The position numbers were made by a program, and so were the translations under genes. Positions 1-5,952 of a stretch of 6,165 nucleotides of DNA are shown one piece after another. The DNA is from Methanobacteriota archaeon (lineage in GTDB: Archaea; Thermoplasmatota; Poseidoniia; Poseidoniales; Thalassarchaeaceae), in NCBI GenBank assembly GCA_014384685.1, contig JACNFL010000086.1, forward strand, positions 1 to 6,165, in the 5' to 3' direction. Below the pieces are notes generated by a model. That model saw only the letters and a program-made list of their open reading frames with translations. It was not told the origin of the DNA and did not search any database. Position 1 is the stretch's first letter. Each line of letters starts with the position of its first letter.

Positions 1-203
1 AAAACTTCCAAACTTTGTGTACCGGAAAACCAGTTGGATTAGCCACCCATAGTGGGGGCGGAGGTGCACATGTCATCATGGCTATGCGACAACAATTTTC
101 CTACCTTGGAGCAGATGTCATTGGCCGCGCTTGCTTGTCTGGAAGAGATAAAGAAGCAAACCCTGAAACAATTGATGCTATGATTGATAATCTAGCGCGA
201 TGA
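1..203 (+). CDS. NAD(P)H-dependent FMN reductase-like flavoprotein, C-terminal part (5' truncated)
   Basis: Open frame from the window edge (first complete codon at base 3) to TGA at 201-203, giving the last 66 residues of a protein whose start lies outside. The visible part begins NFQTLCTGKPVGLATHSGGGG and continues with a helix (AHVIMAMRQQF) and a strand (GADVIGRACLSG). This is the end of a flavodoxin-fold FMN reductase: a 'GKPVgL' beta-strand, a glycine-rich loop that lies near the flavin, a helix, then the last strand and a C-terminal helix (PETIDAMIDNLAR). Such enzymes are cytoplasmic and reduce FMN or small electrophiles with NAD(P)H; the substrate cannot be told from this fragment. A TTG at base 15 could be read as a start, but it falls inside the conserved strand and is not one. 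The gene converges on the lipoprotein gene with a single base between stop codons. Family is fairly sure; WrbA-like or other flavodoxin relatives remain possible. Confidence 0.7.
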   Translation, partial: NFQTLCTGKPVGLATHSGGGGAHVIMAMRQQFSYLGADVIGRACLSGRDKEANPETIDAMIDNLAR

Positions 204-204
204 A

Positions 205-1674
205 CTAGTTTGGTTCTGCAAGATCCCCAAATGATTCGTAGAGACTTGGTCCACTTCCAAGATGGCACATGACGCCTAGTCTGCTGCGGGAATCTTCTGG
301 CTGGGAGTTGTTTCCAGTGGCGCAATCACCAGTGCAACCATCTGCGAATGCGATGTAAACGCGACCCTCTTGATCGATATGCAAGTCGTTGAAATCAAGC
401 AAGTTCCGATTTGAGCCTCCAATATCACGGCAATCGCCACTGTTTAGACAGATGCTACCGACTTGCACAGGATCCGCTGAGGCGCGAACAGTGTGGAAAA
501 CAGGGTTTTCATCAAGCGCATTCAGACTATAGGTGACATACAGATAGTAACTGACATTTGCGTTGGCGTAGTGAGCATTGCCATCCCATGGATTTCCATC
601 AATGTCGGATTGATTCAATTCACTCGCGTTTTCACTGCCAAGATAAGTAATCGCAATCCTTCCTGGGTCGCCTGCATCAACTTGAGGGAATACTGACGAG
701 ATGACTTCAACAGGACTGATTCGAATGCTGGTTTGTTCCCAAGAATCTCCTGAATCTGTGCTTCTCGACATGTAAACACCTTCATCTGCTCCTGTCCAGA
801 TATGGTATGCATTGGATTCAGTGTCGGTAGCAACCTCCGAATTCTTGCGGGGATAAGGTGTGCCAGTATCCTCTCCCATGGTTCGATCAACCCATGATAG
901 CCCGTTGTCATCAGAAACGATTACTGTAGGAGTTGCGACCCGAGGAGTGACGTAAACAGTGCCATCCGGTGCAGAAGTTATGGCTCCATGAAGGCCACCA
1001 TTGGTGGTGGCCAAACCGAAGATTAGTCCGCCTGTGTCAAATGTAGCTCCTCCATCAAAACTGGTGAAACAAAAGATGCCAGCGAGTTTGTTGTAACAAT
1101 AGTACACAGCCGTCTCATAAAATGATTGAGAGACTTGACCAAGGATGCCGTATCCACTACTCGTCCAAGGACCGGTTGCCAGTTTGATGTGATCATTGAT
1201 TGGAGTCGTACCAGAGTCATGTGGGTTACCTAACCAAGATTCGCCATCATCATCGCTCCAGCATATCCAAGAAGTCTCTAGGCCCTGCATTTGAACTGCG
1301 AATATTCGATCGGTAATAGGGTCGACCCAACCCCACGGGTCATTGGTCTGGAATGCGCACATCGGACCTGCGACGTCCTCCCATGATTCACCATAATCAC
1401 AAGAGCGCATAACTTTCTCAAGGGCAATGAAGAATACACAACCACTAGATGTAACCCCAATACTTGGTTCGGGTGCATCTTCTCCAACACTACTGAAGGT
1501 GAAATTCAATGGTAGTGGTTCAACATCAACAGGCAGGCCGTCAGGACCCGTCACGAAGATTCCTTCGGGACTATAGGGTTCTTCAACAACTGCGGCAGGC
1601 TCATCGTTACCAAAACAACCTGATAATGAAAACGAAGACATCAAGATGCACATGAGCAAAGCCTTCACTCGCAT
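205..1674 (-). CDS. Secreted lipoprotein with Asp-box (BNR/sialidase-like) repeats
   Basis: 489 residues from the ATG at 1674. The frame stays open to a TTG at 1701, but the ATG gives a clean lipoprotein signal: MRVKALL, hydrophobic core, then lipobox LSGC with Cys20 as the lipidated residue, followed by an acidic linker. I see five Asp-box motifs (S-x-D-x-G-x-S/T-W type): CDYGESW near residue 92, SDDDGESW near 140, SFDGGATF near 205, SDDNGLSW near 254 and STDSGDSW near 304. These mark blades of a six- or seven-bladed beta-propeller of the sialidase/BNR superfamily. The mature part has about 11 cysteines besides the lipid-anchored one, which fits disulfides outside the cell. The sialidase F/Y-R-I-P motif is absent, so an automatic 'exo-alpha-sialidase' label would be unsafe; glycan binding or another hydrolase role is possible. 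No Shine-Dalgarno sequence precedes the ATG. Likely membrane-anchored and facing outward. Confidence 0.8.
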   Translation of the reverse strand: MRVKALLMCILMSSFSLSGCFGNDEPAAVVEEPYSPEGIFVTGPDGLPVDVEPLPLNFTFSSVGEDAPEPSIGVTSSGCVFFIALEKVMRSCDYGESWEDVAGPMCAFQTNDPWGWVDPITDRIFAVQMQGLETSWICWSDDDGESWLGNPHDSGTTPINDHIKLATGPWTSSGYGILGQVSQSFYETAVYYCYNKLAGIFCFTSFDGGATFDTGGLIFGLATTNGGLHGAITSAPDGTVYVTPRVATPTVIVSDDNGLSWVDRTMGEDTGTPYPRKNSEVATDTESNAYHIWTGADEGVYMSRSTDSGDSWEQTSIRISPVEVISSVFPQVDAGDPGRIAITYLGSENASELNQSDIDGNPWDGNAHYANANVSYYLYVTYSLNALDENPVFHTVRASADPVQVGSICLNSGDCRDIGGSNRNLLDFNDLHIDQEGRVYIAFADGCTGDCATGNNSQPEDSRSRLGVMCHLGSGPSLYESFGDLAEPN

Positions 1675-1768
1675 AGACACAACGACCACGTAATTACGCA
1701 AGTATGTTGCCCTACAATAATCACCATTGTAAACTGAGATAAGTGACTATAATCGGCTTTGTAAATCC

Positions 1769-1778
1769 TATAATTTAA
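1769..1778 (-). promoter_or_regulatory. Possible TATA box for the lipoprotein gene
   Basis: On the minus strand this reads TTAAATTATA, the best archaeal TATA-like element in the AT-rich gap between the small membrane protein and the lipoprotein gene. Transcription would be expected to start about 25 bases downstream, near 1745, leaving a leader of roughly 70 bases. A weaker alternative, TTTACAAT (about 1726-1733), would give a shorter leader. Judged by eye only. Confidence 0.3.
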
Positions 1779-1787
1779 CCATATTGA

Positions 1788-1946
1788 TTAGATTAATCGA
1801 TAGGCGTATTTTGAAACCCAACCAATCATCAGGAGTATCATGAACCATGCAAGAGAAATTCTTGCAATTCGTGATTTGATTGCCTTTTTCCTTCGCTCTT
1901 TTTCCACCTCTTCGAGAAGTGGAGCGATTGGGTCGGCCCTACTCAT
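1788..1946 (-). CDS. Small single-span membrane protein, function unknown
   Basis: 52 residues from the ATG at 1946 (MSRADPIAPLLEEVEKE...). An in-frame TTG at 1976 would add 10 residues but is less likely as a start. The first half is a charged, probably helical stretch rich in Lys, Arg and Glu (EEVEKERRKKAIKSRIAR, residues about 12-29); the second half is one hydrophobic span (ISLAWFMILLMIGWVSKYAY) ending RLI. This is the layout of a tail-anchored or small bitopic protein with its basic helix in the cytoplasm. A weak GGGG lies about 7 bases before the ATG. It sits upstream of the lipoprotein gene in the same direction with about 113 bases between them, and is divergent from the Nudix fusion gene. 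I recognise no family. The clear charge and hydrophobicity pattern argues for a real gene, but its length leaves doubt. Confidence 0.55.
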   Translation of the reverse strand: MSRADPIAPLLEEVEKERRKKAIKSRIARISLAWFMILLMIGWVSKYAYRLI

Positions 1947-2000
1947 GTAAGCCCCGATGGGTGCAAGAGATTTCAAGCGAGGGGTAACGTGGGCTGTCTG
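1947..2000. promoter_or_regulatory. Short divergent intergenic region
   Basis: Only 54 bases separate the ATG of the small membrane protein (-) from the ATG of the Nudix fusion (+). The stretch is not AT-rich and shows no convincing TATA box in either direction, so the promoters must be weak, must lie inside the opposing coding regions, or the true starts differ. It contains GAGGGG (1979-1984), which would serve the in-frame GTG at 1989 rather than the ATG at 2001. Confidence 0.35.
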
Positions 2001-3530
2001 ATGAGCGAGGTGCCCGAAGGATTCGTGATGCCTGAGATGGCAGACCCTAGCATACGACCTGCTGCATCTCTTGTGATTACACGTGATGGCGATAATGGTG
2101 CTGAAATCCTATTTTGTCACAGAGTTTCTCAGATGCCATCATTCCCTGATTTTTGGGCATTTCCCGGAGGCGGTGTGACTCGATTTGACCGCGTTGCTGC
2201 TGAAGAATTATCTCAATTATCAGCAGATGAGGATGGTGCTGCCCTTGCCGCTTTGATGCGGGAAATGGTAGAAGAGGTTGGGTGGACAAATAGTGAAGAA
2301 GGAATTGTATTTGTTGATGACAATGTCCGAGATGAAGTAATAGAAAATGGCGAAAATTGGCACCATTTAGTAAAACAAGGTGGCCTTGGTGCTAATTCCA
2401 ATGGATTCAAAATAATCTCAATCAGAACTACGCCACCTCTTGCCCCGATGCGGTTTACTAACCGCTTCTTCCACCTACATGACTCAAATCCACCAGAACC
2501 AAAACTACCTAGTGGACGAAGCGAATTTGATGAATTTCGTTGGCTAACCCCAAAACAAGCACTTGAATCTTGGAATACTAGTGAAATGAGAATTCCGCCG
2601 CCTCAAATTACTCTTCTTCGCGATATAATTGAATCTCTAGAGAAATCTGAAGGTGATATTCAATCGGCTACATCAACAATGTCTGAAAATCCACCTAGCG
2701 GTGAACATCGAATAGAGTTTGCACCTAGCGTTGAGTGTGTTCCACTTCCAACACATACGCTTCCACCAGCCACCCATACTAATTGCTACATCATCGGAGA
2801 TATGGGTGGCGACCTAGTAGTCGTTGATCCAGCCGCAAAATCCGATGGTGGACTTGCATATCTTGAGAGAAGAATTAGAGCAGCGGAATCACTTGGTAGC
2901 AAAGTCATTGCAACGATTTTCACCCATCGCCACCCAGACCATATTGGTGATTTAACTCGGATTTCAGAAATCTACCAAGCACCAATTTGGGCAACTGCAG
3001 AAACTCACAGCGTGATTCCTACTTGCGATACTGACAAGATACTGAAAGATGGTGACACATTCACTTTGAGTGGAAGAACATGGAATGTGTTGGAAACCCC
3101 TGGTCACTGCCCCGGACATATTTGTCTATCAAATGAAGTGGGTATCATTTCAGGAGATATGGCTGTAATGGTGGGTACAATCCTAGTTCCACCGGGTGAT
3201 GGTGATATGGACAAATACCTATCTAGTCTAGAGAGATTACTTGATCTAAATCCACCTATTCTTTTACCAGCTCATGGGCCACTTTCCCCAGTACCAGAAA
3301 AACTACTGAACCGTTATCTCACACATAGAAGGGCTAGACATGCTAGGGTATTAGATGCGGTGAAAAATGGAATTAGTGAAATCACTCAAATTGCTGACTA
3401 CGCTTATGATGACACACCTGATGCCCATCCAATCCTCAAGGTTGACCAAACTCTATCTCATCTACTCGCTCACCAAAGGGCTGGAGAGATAGAACAAATT
3501 AATTCAGCGTGGAAACTTGCGACACCATGA
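2001..3530 (+). CDS. Nudix hydrolase / LACTB2-type metallo-beta-lactamase fusion protein
   Basis: 509 residues from the ATG at 2001; an in-frame GTG at 1989 would add four. Residues about 18-215 form a Nudix domain with FWAFPGGGV (51-59) and the catalytic helix REMVEEVGW (87-95; metal-binding Glu88, Glu91 and Glu92). The span between the glycine and the RE is about 15 residues longer than the standard Nudix box, as in NUDT19-type coenzyme A diphosphatases. Residues about 240-430 form a metallo-beta-lactamase domain: HRHPDH (His309, His311, Asp313, His314), TPGHCPGH (His369), SGDM (Asp386) and PAHGP (His425), a full two-metal site. Residues about 436-500 match the winged-helix tail of LACTB2-like hydrolases (HRRARHARVLDAV ... 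LSHLLAHQRAGEI). The Nudix part should cleave a nucleoside diphosphate-linked compound; the lactamase part should hydrolyse an ester, thioester or RNA bond. Both sites look intact. Probably cytoplasmic and cotranscribed with the GIDE gene 40 bases downstream. Confidence 0.88.
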   Translation: MSEVPEGFVMPEMADPSIRPAASLVITRDGDNGAEILFCHRVSQMPSFPDFWAFPGGGVTRFDRVAAEELSQLSADEDGAALAALMREMVEEVGWTNSEEGIVFVDDNVRDEVIENGENWHHLVKQGGLGANSNGFKIISIRTTPPLAPMRFTNRFFHLHDSNPPEPKLPSGRSEFDEFRWLTPKQALESWNTSEMRIPPPQITLLRDIIESLEKSEGDIQSATSTMSENPPSGEHRIEFAPSVECVPLPTHTLPPATHTNCYIIGDMGGDLVVVDPAAKSDGGLAYLERRIRAAESLGSKVIATIFTHRHPDHIGDLTRISEIYQAPIWATAETHSVIPTCDTDKILKDGDTFTLSGRTWNVLETPGHCPGHICLSNEVGIISGDMAVMVGTILVPPGDGDMDKYLSSLERLLDLNPPILLPAHGPLSPVPEKLLNRYLTHRRARHARVLDAVKNGISEITQIADYAYDDTPDAHPILKVDQTLSHLLAHQRAGEIEQINSAWKLATP

Positions 3531-3572
3531 AGGATTGTGAAGTTCACCAAAGGTCAAGGAGATAGGGCAAAT
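3470..3572 (+). repeat. Imperfect direct repeat across the 3' end of the fusion gene and the leader of the next gene
   Basis: Copy one is 3470-3499, inside the winged-helix coding region; copy two is 3544-3572, running through the ribosome binding site and start codon of the GIDE gene. Both begin TCACCAAAGG and share AGATAG and CAAAT near the end, about 23 of 30 positions with one gap, at a 74-base offset. Flanks do not match. This could be an old short duplication or chance. Confidence 0.35.
3557..3561 (+). promoter_or_regulatory. Ribosome binding site of the GIDE-domain gene
   Basis: AGGAG, complementary to the archaeal 16S rRNA 3' end, ends nine bases before the ATG at 3571. It supports that start and fits translation as the second gene of a transcript begun upstream, since the 40-base gap holds no AT-rich promoter. 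Confidence 0.55.
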
Positions 3573-5085
3573 GGAAGACAAAGATGAAAATTTGTCAAAT
3601 ATTGTTGATAGCCCAGATACTGAGGATGAAGAGGAAAAACCACTACTTCCGAAAAACTTCTGTTGGACTTGGCCAAATTCCGTTTTAACTTGGGTTATTT
3701 GGGGGTTCGGGGCACTTGCACTTGGCTTTGGAATAATGAACAGTATTATTTCCCTTCAAGCAGAACCACTAATTTACGGTTCAATTGGATTATTGATTCT
3801 TGGTTTTGCTAGCCCAAATCCATTCAAAAGTATGATGTCAGATATGTTGCCAGACAGCAGCCAAAGTGGTACATGGTCTATACCGCCATTACCGCCAATG
3901 AATCCTTCAGAATGGCATTTAGATAGGGTTGAGTGGAATGAAAAAGTAGGTGCATGGCTACCTGACCCTCTTGCACGCTATGAGCAAGATGGCCCTAAAT
4001 TAGATGTCAAAGAAGATGGAAAAGAATGGGTCACCTATTCGGATGGTGAAGAAGATGGGAGATTTGAAACTGAAGCAGAAGCCTATGAACAAATGAAAAA
4101 GGTGCTCAAAAAGGCAGACACTCTAAATTCACAAGAGATGATTTTTGGCGAACACCCACGCCATCACCGATACCGCGCGTTATACAACACTACGCCACCA
4201 CAAATTACGGCTCGATTTCTATTCCATTCATTCTCAGTTATGTTTCTCACTGGGGTTTGGCTTTCCTTCCCTGTAGGGGAAGAGAGACAAGCAACAATGC
4301 CATTCTTGATGGCTGGATTAATAATTGGAGCTGCTTCTGTCATAATTTCATATTTCCTGAATAAGAGGGTGATGGAAGCATGGGATACAGTAACATCGAT
4401 TGTAAAATTTGTTGATGCTGGTCATAATGAATTGGTAGGCCAGGTTAGGCCAGCATCGTTTGAACCATTAGAAACCGTACATGTAGACGGCTATCGTGAT
4501 TCAAGTTGGACTTTTGACAATCTTGTTGCATGGAATTGGAGCTACAGCGTATACCATTGCTGGAAAGAGAGATACCAGGATTCAGAAGGAAAATGGCATA
4601 CTAAAACAGAATGTGCATGGAAGTCAATTCGTTGGGATGGAAGTGCATCTCCTTTCCTACTGCATGATGGTAGCGGTGGATTAATTGTTGACTTACCAAC
4701 ATTCAAAAATTCAAATTTTGGAAATGAAATTTGGGAAAAGAATAAGCGCGGCCGTAAAGGAGGAAATGACCTCTATACCAAAGGCGATGTTAGGAAACAC
4801 AGATGGTCATTAAGTGGATTAAAACTAGGTGATCCGGTATACACAATGGCGCGCATCAAAGGCCGTCCGCACGATGAGATACCAAGAGGAACTGTTTCAG
4901 AAAATGCTAGCAGAGTCCATCACACACTAGTTGCGGTTGGAGAAGATGCCCCTCGTCGACATGCTATTATTCAGAAAGGTACCGAGTTTTCGGTTTTGAA
5001 AGCGAAGTCCTCAGCACTCAGCAAATATGGCCCAAGCGCTCTCCTCATTCTAAGTAGCATCGCGTTGATGGTAACAGCAATTTGA
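3571..5085 (+). CDS. Multi-span membrane protein with GIDE/MULAN-type domain
   Basis: 504 residues. An acidic N-terminus (residues 1-25) is followed by two membrane spans (about 37-60 and 65-82). Next comes a soluble Trp- and acid-rich insert of about 120 residues (EWHLDRVEWNEKVGAWLPDP onward), two more spans (about 215-233 and 243-263), a GIDE-like region (about 285-475) and a final span (487-503). The GIDE assignment rests on ELVGQVRPA, SVYHCW, TECAWKSI, the hallmark SPFLLHDGSGGLIVDLP (about 360-376) and LKLGDPVYTMARIKGRP, which match the order seen in MUL1/GIDE proteins: 'G-x-V', Tyr/Trp strand, 'pF-D-x-(S/T)G-x-vD', 'l-G-d-v'. No RING finger is present, so there is no sign of ubiquitin ligase activity despite automatic labels of that kind. 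The stop codon touches that of the convergent LemA gene, a usual partner. A membrane stress or envelope role is inference; the insert between spans 2 and 3 is unrecognised. Confidence 0.75.
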   Translation: MEDKDENLSNIVDSPDTEDEEEKPLLPKNFCWTWPNSVLTWVIWGFGALALGFGIMNSIISLQAEPLIYGSIGLLILGFASPNPFKSMMSDMLPDSSQSGTWSIPPLPPMNPSEWHLDRVEWNEKVGAWLPDPLARYEQDGPKLDVKEDGKEWVTYSDGEEDGRFETEAEAYEQMKKVLKKADTLNSQEMIFGEHPRHHRYRALYNTTPPQITARFLFHSFSVMFLTGVWLSFPVGEERQATMPFLMAGLIIGAASVIISYFLNKRVMEAWDTVTSIVKFVDAGHNELVGQVRPASFEPLETVHVDGYRDSSWTFDNLVAWNWSYSVYHCWKERYQDSEGKWHTKTECAWKSIRWDGSASPFLLHDGSGGLIVDLPTFKNSNFGNEIWEKNKRGRKGGNDLYTKGDVRKHRWSLSGLKLGDPVYTMARIKGRPHDEIPRGTVSENASRVHHTLVAVGEDAPRRHAIIQKGTEFSVLKAKSSALSKYGPSALLILSSIALMVTAI

Positions 5086-5820
5086 TTACTCATCTTCTGC
5101 CATTTTCTCTTTCAATGCAGCTAGTTCTGCTTTTGCCTTCATCAATTCTGTCTCAGCCTCGATTGCAGCAATTTCATCCTTTAATTCCGCAGTCTTCAAA
5201 TCTGCATCGGATTGCTTAGACTCAACAAAACTTCCAAGACTTGCTCTACGGTCAAACATCTGTTCAACTTGTTCTCTAGAATAGATATCAAATAAATCCG
5301 CTCGCGAAAATCCAAACATGCGTGCAACTAAGAGAGTAGGGAACATCTCGGCAACAGTGTTGTAATTCTTAGCTGCTTGGTTGTATTCTTCAACTTCATT
5401 TGCCATCTTTGCAATTGCTTGAACACCCTCTTCAAGACCTGCTACCAATACATGGTGGGAGGTTAATTCTGGGTTGTCTTCTGCAAATGCAAGTACCTGT
5501 GGGATTACTGAATCCAACAGATCATTTGCAGCCATCATATCGGCTCTGTTGCCACTGCTCTTTGCAGATGCAAACTGCTTACGCGCATCAATAATCTTGT
5601 CATAAACTGAAGATTCTAATCCTAATTGCGCTAAATCAGTTTCCTCAACAAATGCAATCTTCTGATCTTTAACGCCTATCTGCGTCTCTAAATTTTGATA
5701 CTGATTTTCAACTTCATTGCGTAAATCAACCAAACGGTTGTATGCACTAATAATCCAAAAAATTAGCATTAATAGTACAATTACGACAACTACAGTGCCC
5801 ATCAATATGATTCCAGCCAT
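5086..5820 (-). CDS. lemA: LemA family membrane protein
   Basis: 244 residues from the ATG at 5820. One N-terminal span (about 4-26) leads into the LemA helical bundle: YNRLVDLRNEVENQYQNLE (27-45) matches the family's 'YN-x-LV-x-x-R-x-x-V-x-N'; an AR pair lies at 79-80; NPEL at 116-119 is where 'YPdL' usually stands; EYNQAAKNYN (145-154) and FPTLLVARMFGF (160-171) match the family's last helix. The usual 'RR-x-DLIPNLV' segment is replaced by KDQKIAFVEETDLAQLGLES, so this is a divergent member. After about residue 195 comes a charged, probably coiled-coil tail (DLKTAELKDEIAAIEAETEL...). No Shine-Dalgarno sequence precedes the ATG, so a short or absent leader is likely. LemA proteins are membrane-anchored helical bundles of poorly known function that often sit beside GIDE-domain genes, as here. 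Family is clear; its role is not. Confidence 0.85.
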   Translation of the reverse strand: MAGIILMGTVVVVIVLLMLIFWIISAYNRLVDLRNEVENQYQNLETQIGVKDQKIAFVEETDLAQLGLESSVYDKIIDARKQFASAKSSGNRADMMAANDLLDSVIPQVLAFAEDNPELTSHHVLVAGLEEGVQAIAKMANEVEEYNQAAKNYNTVAEMFPTLLVARMFGFSRADLFDIYSREQVEQMFDRRASLGSFVESKQSDADLKTAELKDEIAAIEAETELMKAKAELAALKEKMAEDE

Positions 5821-5860
5821 GGTTATCCGAAGGTTAAGTCGCCTATGAGTCTATGGCCGT

Positions 5861-5868
5861 CAAAAATA
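5861..5868 (-). promoter_or_regulatory. Possible TATA box for lemA
   Basis: Reads TATTTTTG on the minus strand, the most AT-rich element in the 132-base divergent region. It would place the transcript start near 5838 and leave a leader of under 20 bases, in line with the lack of a Shine-Dalgarno sequence. The opposite strand could also serve the Rqc2 gene. Weak, by-eye call. Confidence 0.25.
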
Positions 5869-5940
5869 GCAAATCAATGGGGTATTTGATGAAGGGTCAG
5901 CGCTGGGGTGGTAATTGACAGGCGAGGGCCAAGAGCGAAG

Positions 5941-5947
5941 GGAGGTG
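5941..5947 (+). promoter_or_regulatory. Strong ribosome binding site of the Rqc2/NFACT gene
   Basis: GGAGGTG, seven contiguous bases complementary to the archaeal 16S rRNA 3' end, with five bases before the ATG at 5953. It favours that ATG over the in-frame ATG at 5965, which would be 17 bases away. It is the strongest such site in the window. Confidence 0.7.
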
Positions 5948-5952
5948 GTGGA

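Noticed and set aside
15..203. Separate 62-residue gene starting at TTG 15
   Set aside because: The frame is open to the window edge and the residues before TTG continue the flavodoxin-fold strand, so it is the tail of a longer gene.
615..911. Minus-strand 98-codon open frame inside the lipoprotein gene
   Set aside because: Out-of-frame shadow of the Asp-box protein, which has clear motifs in its own frame through this stretch.
993..1012. Perfect 8-base inverted repeat with a 4-base loop (GGCCACCA ... TGGTGGCC)
   Set aside because: It lies in the middle of the lipoprotein coding region, where codons for Ala-Thr-Thr-Asn-Gly-Gly account for it, and no T-run follows; a terminator or regulatory role is unlikely.
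1791..1798. GATTAATC palindrome just downstream of the region around the small gene's stop
   Set aside because: Too short and AT-rich to distinguish from chance; no second copy near the other promoters.
3571..5085. E3 ubiquitin ligase function for the GIDE-domain protein
   Set aside because: No RING finger cysteine/histidine pattern is present; only the GIDE membrane-associated domain is shared with MUL1.
5098..5112. T-rich run (CATTTTCTCTTTC) after the GIDE stop as a terminator
   Set aside because: Could end transcription in an archaeon, but it lies in the lemA coding region encoding the Lys/Glu-rich tail, which produces such T-runs on this strand anyway.
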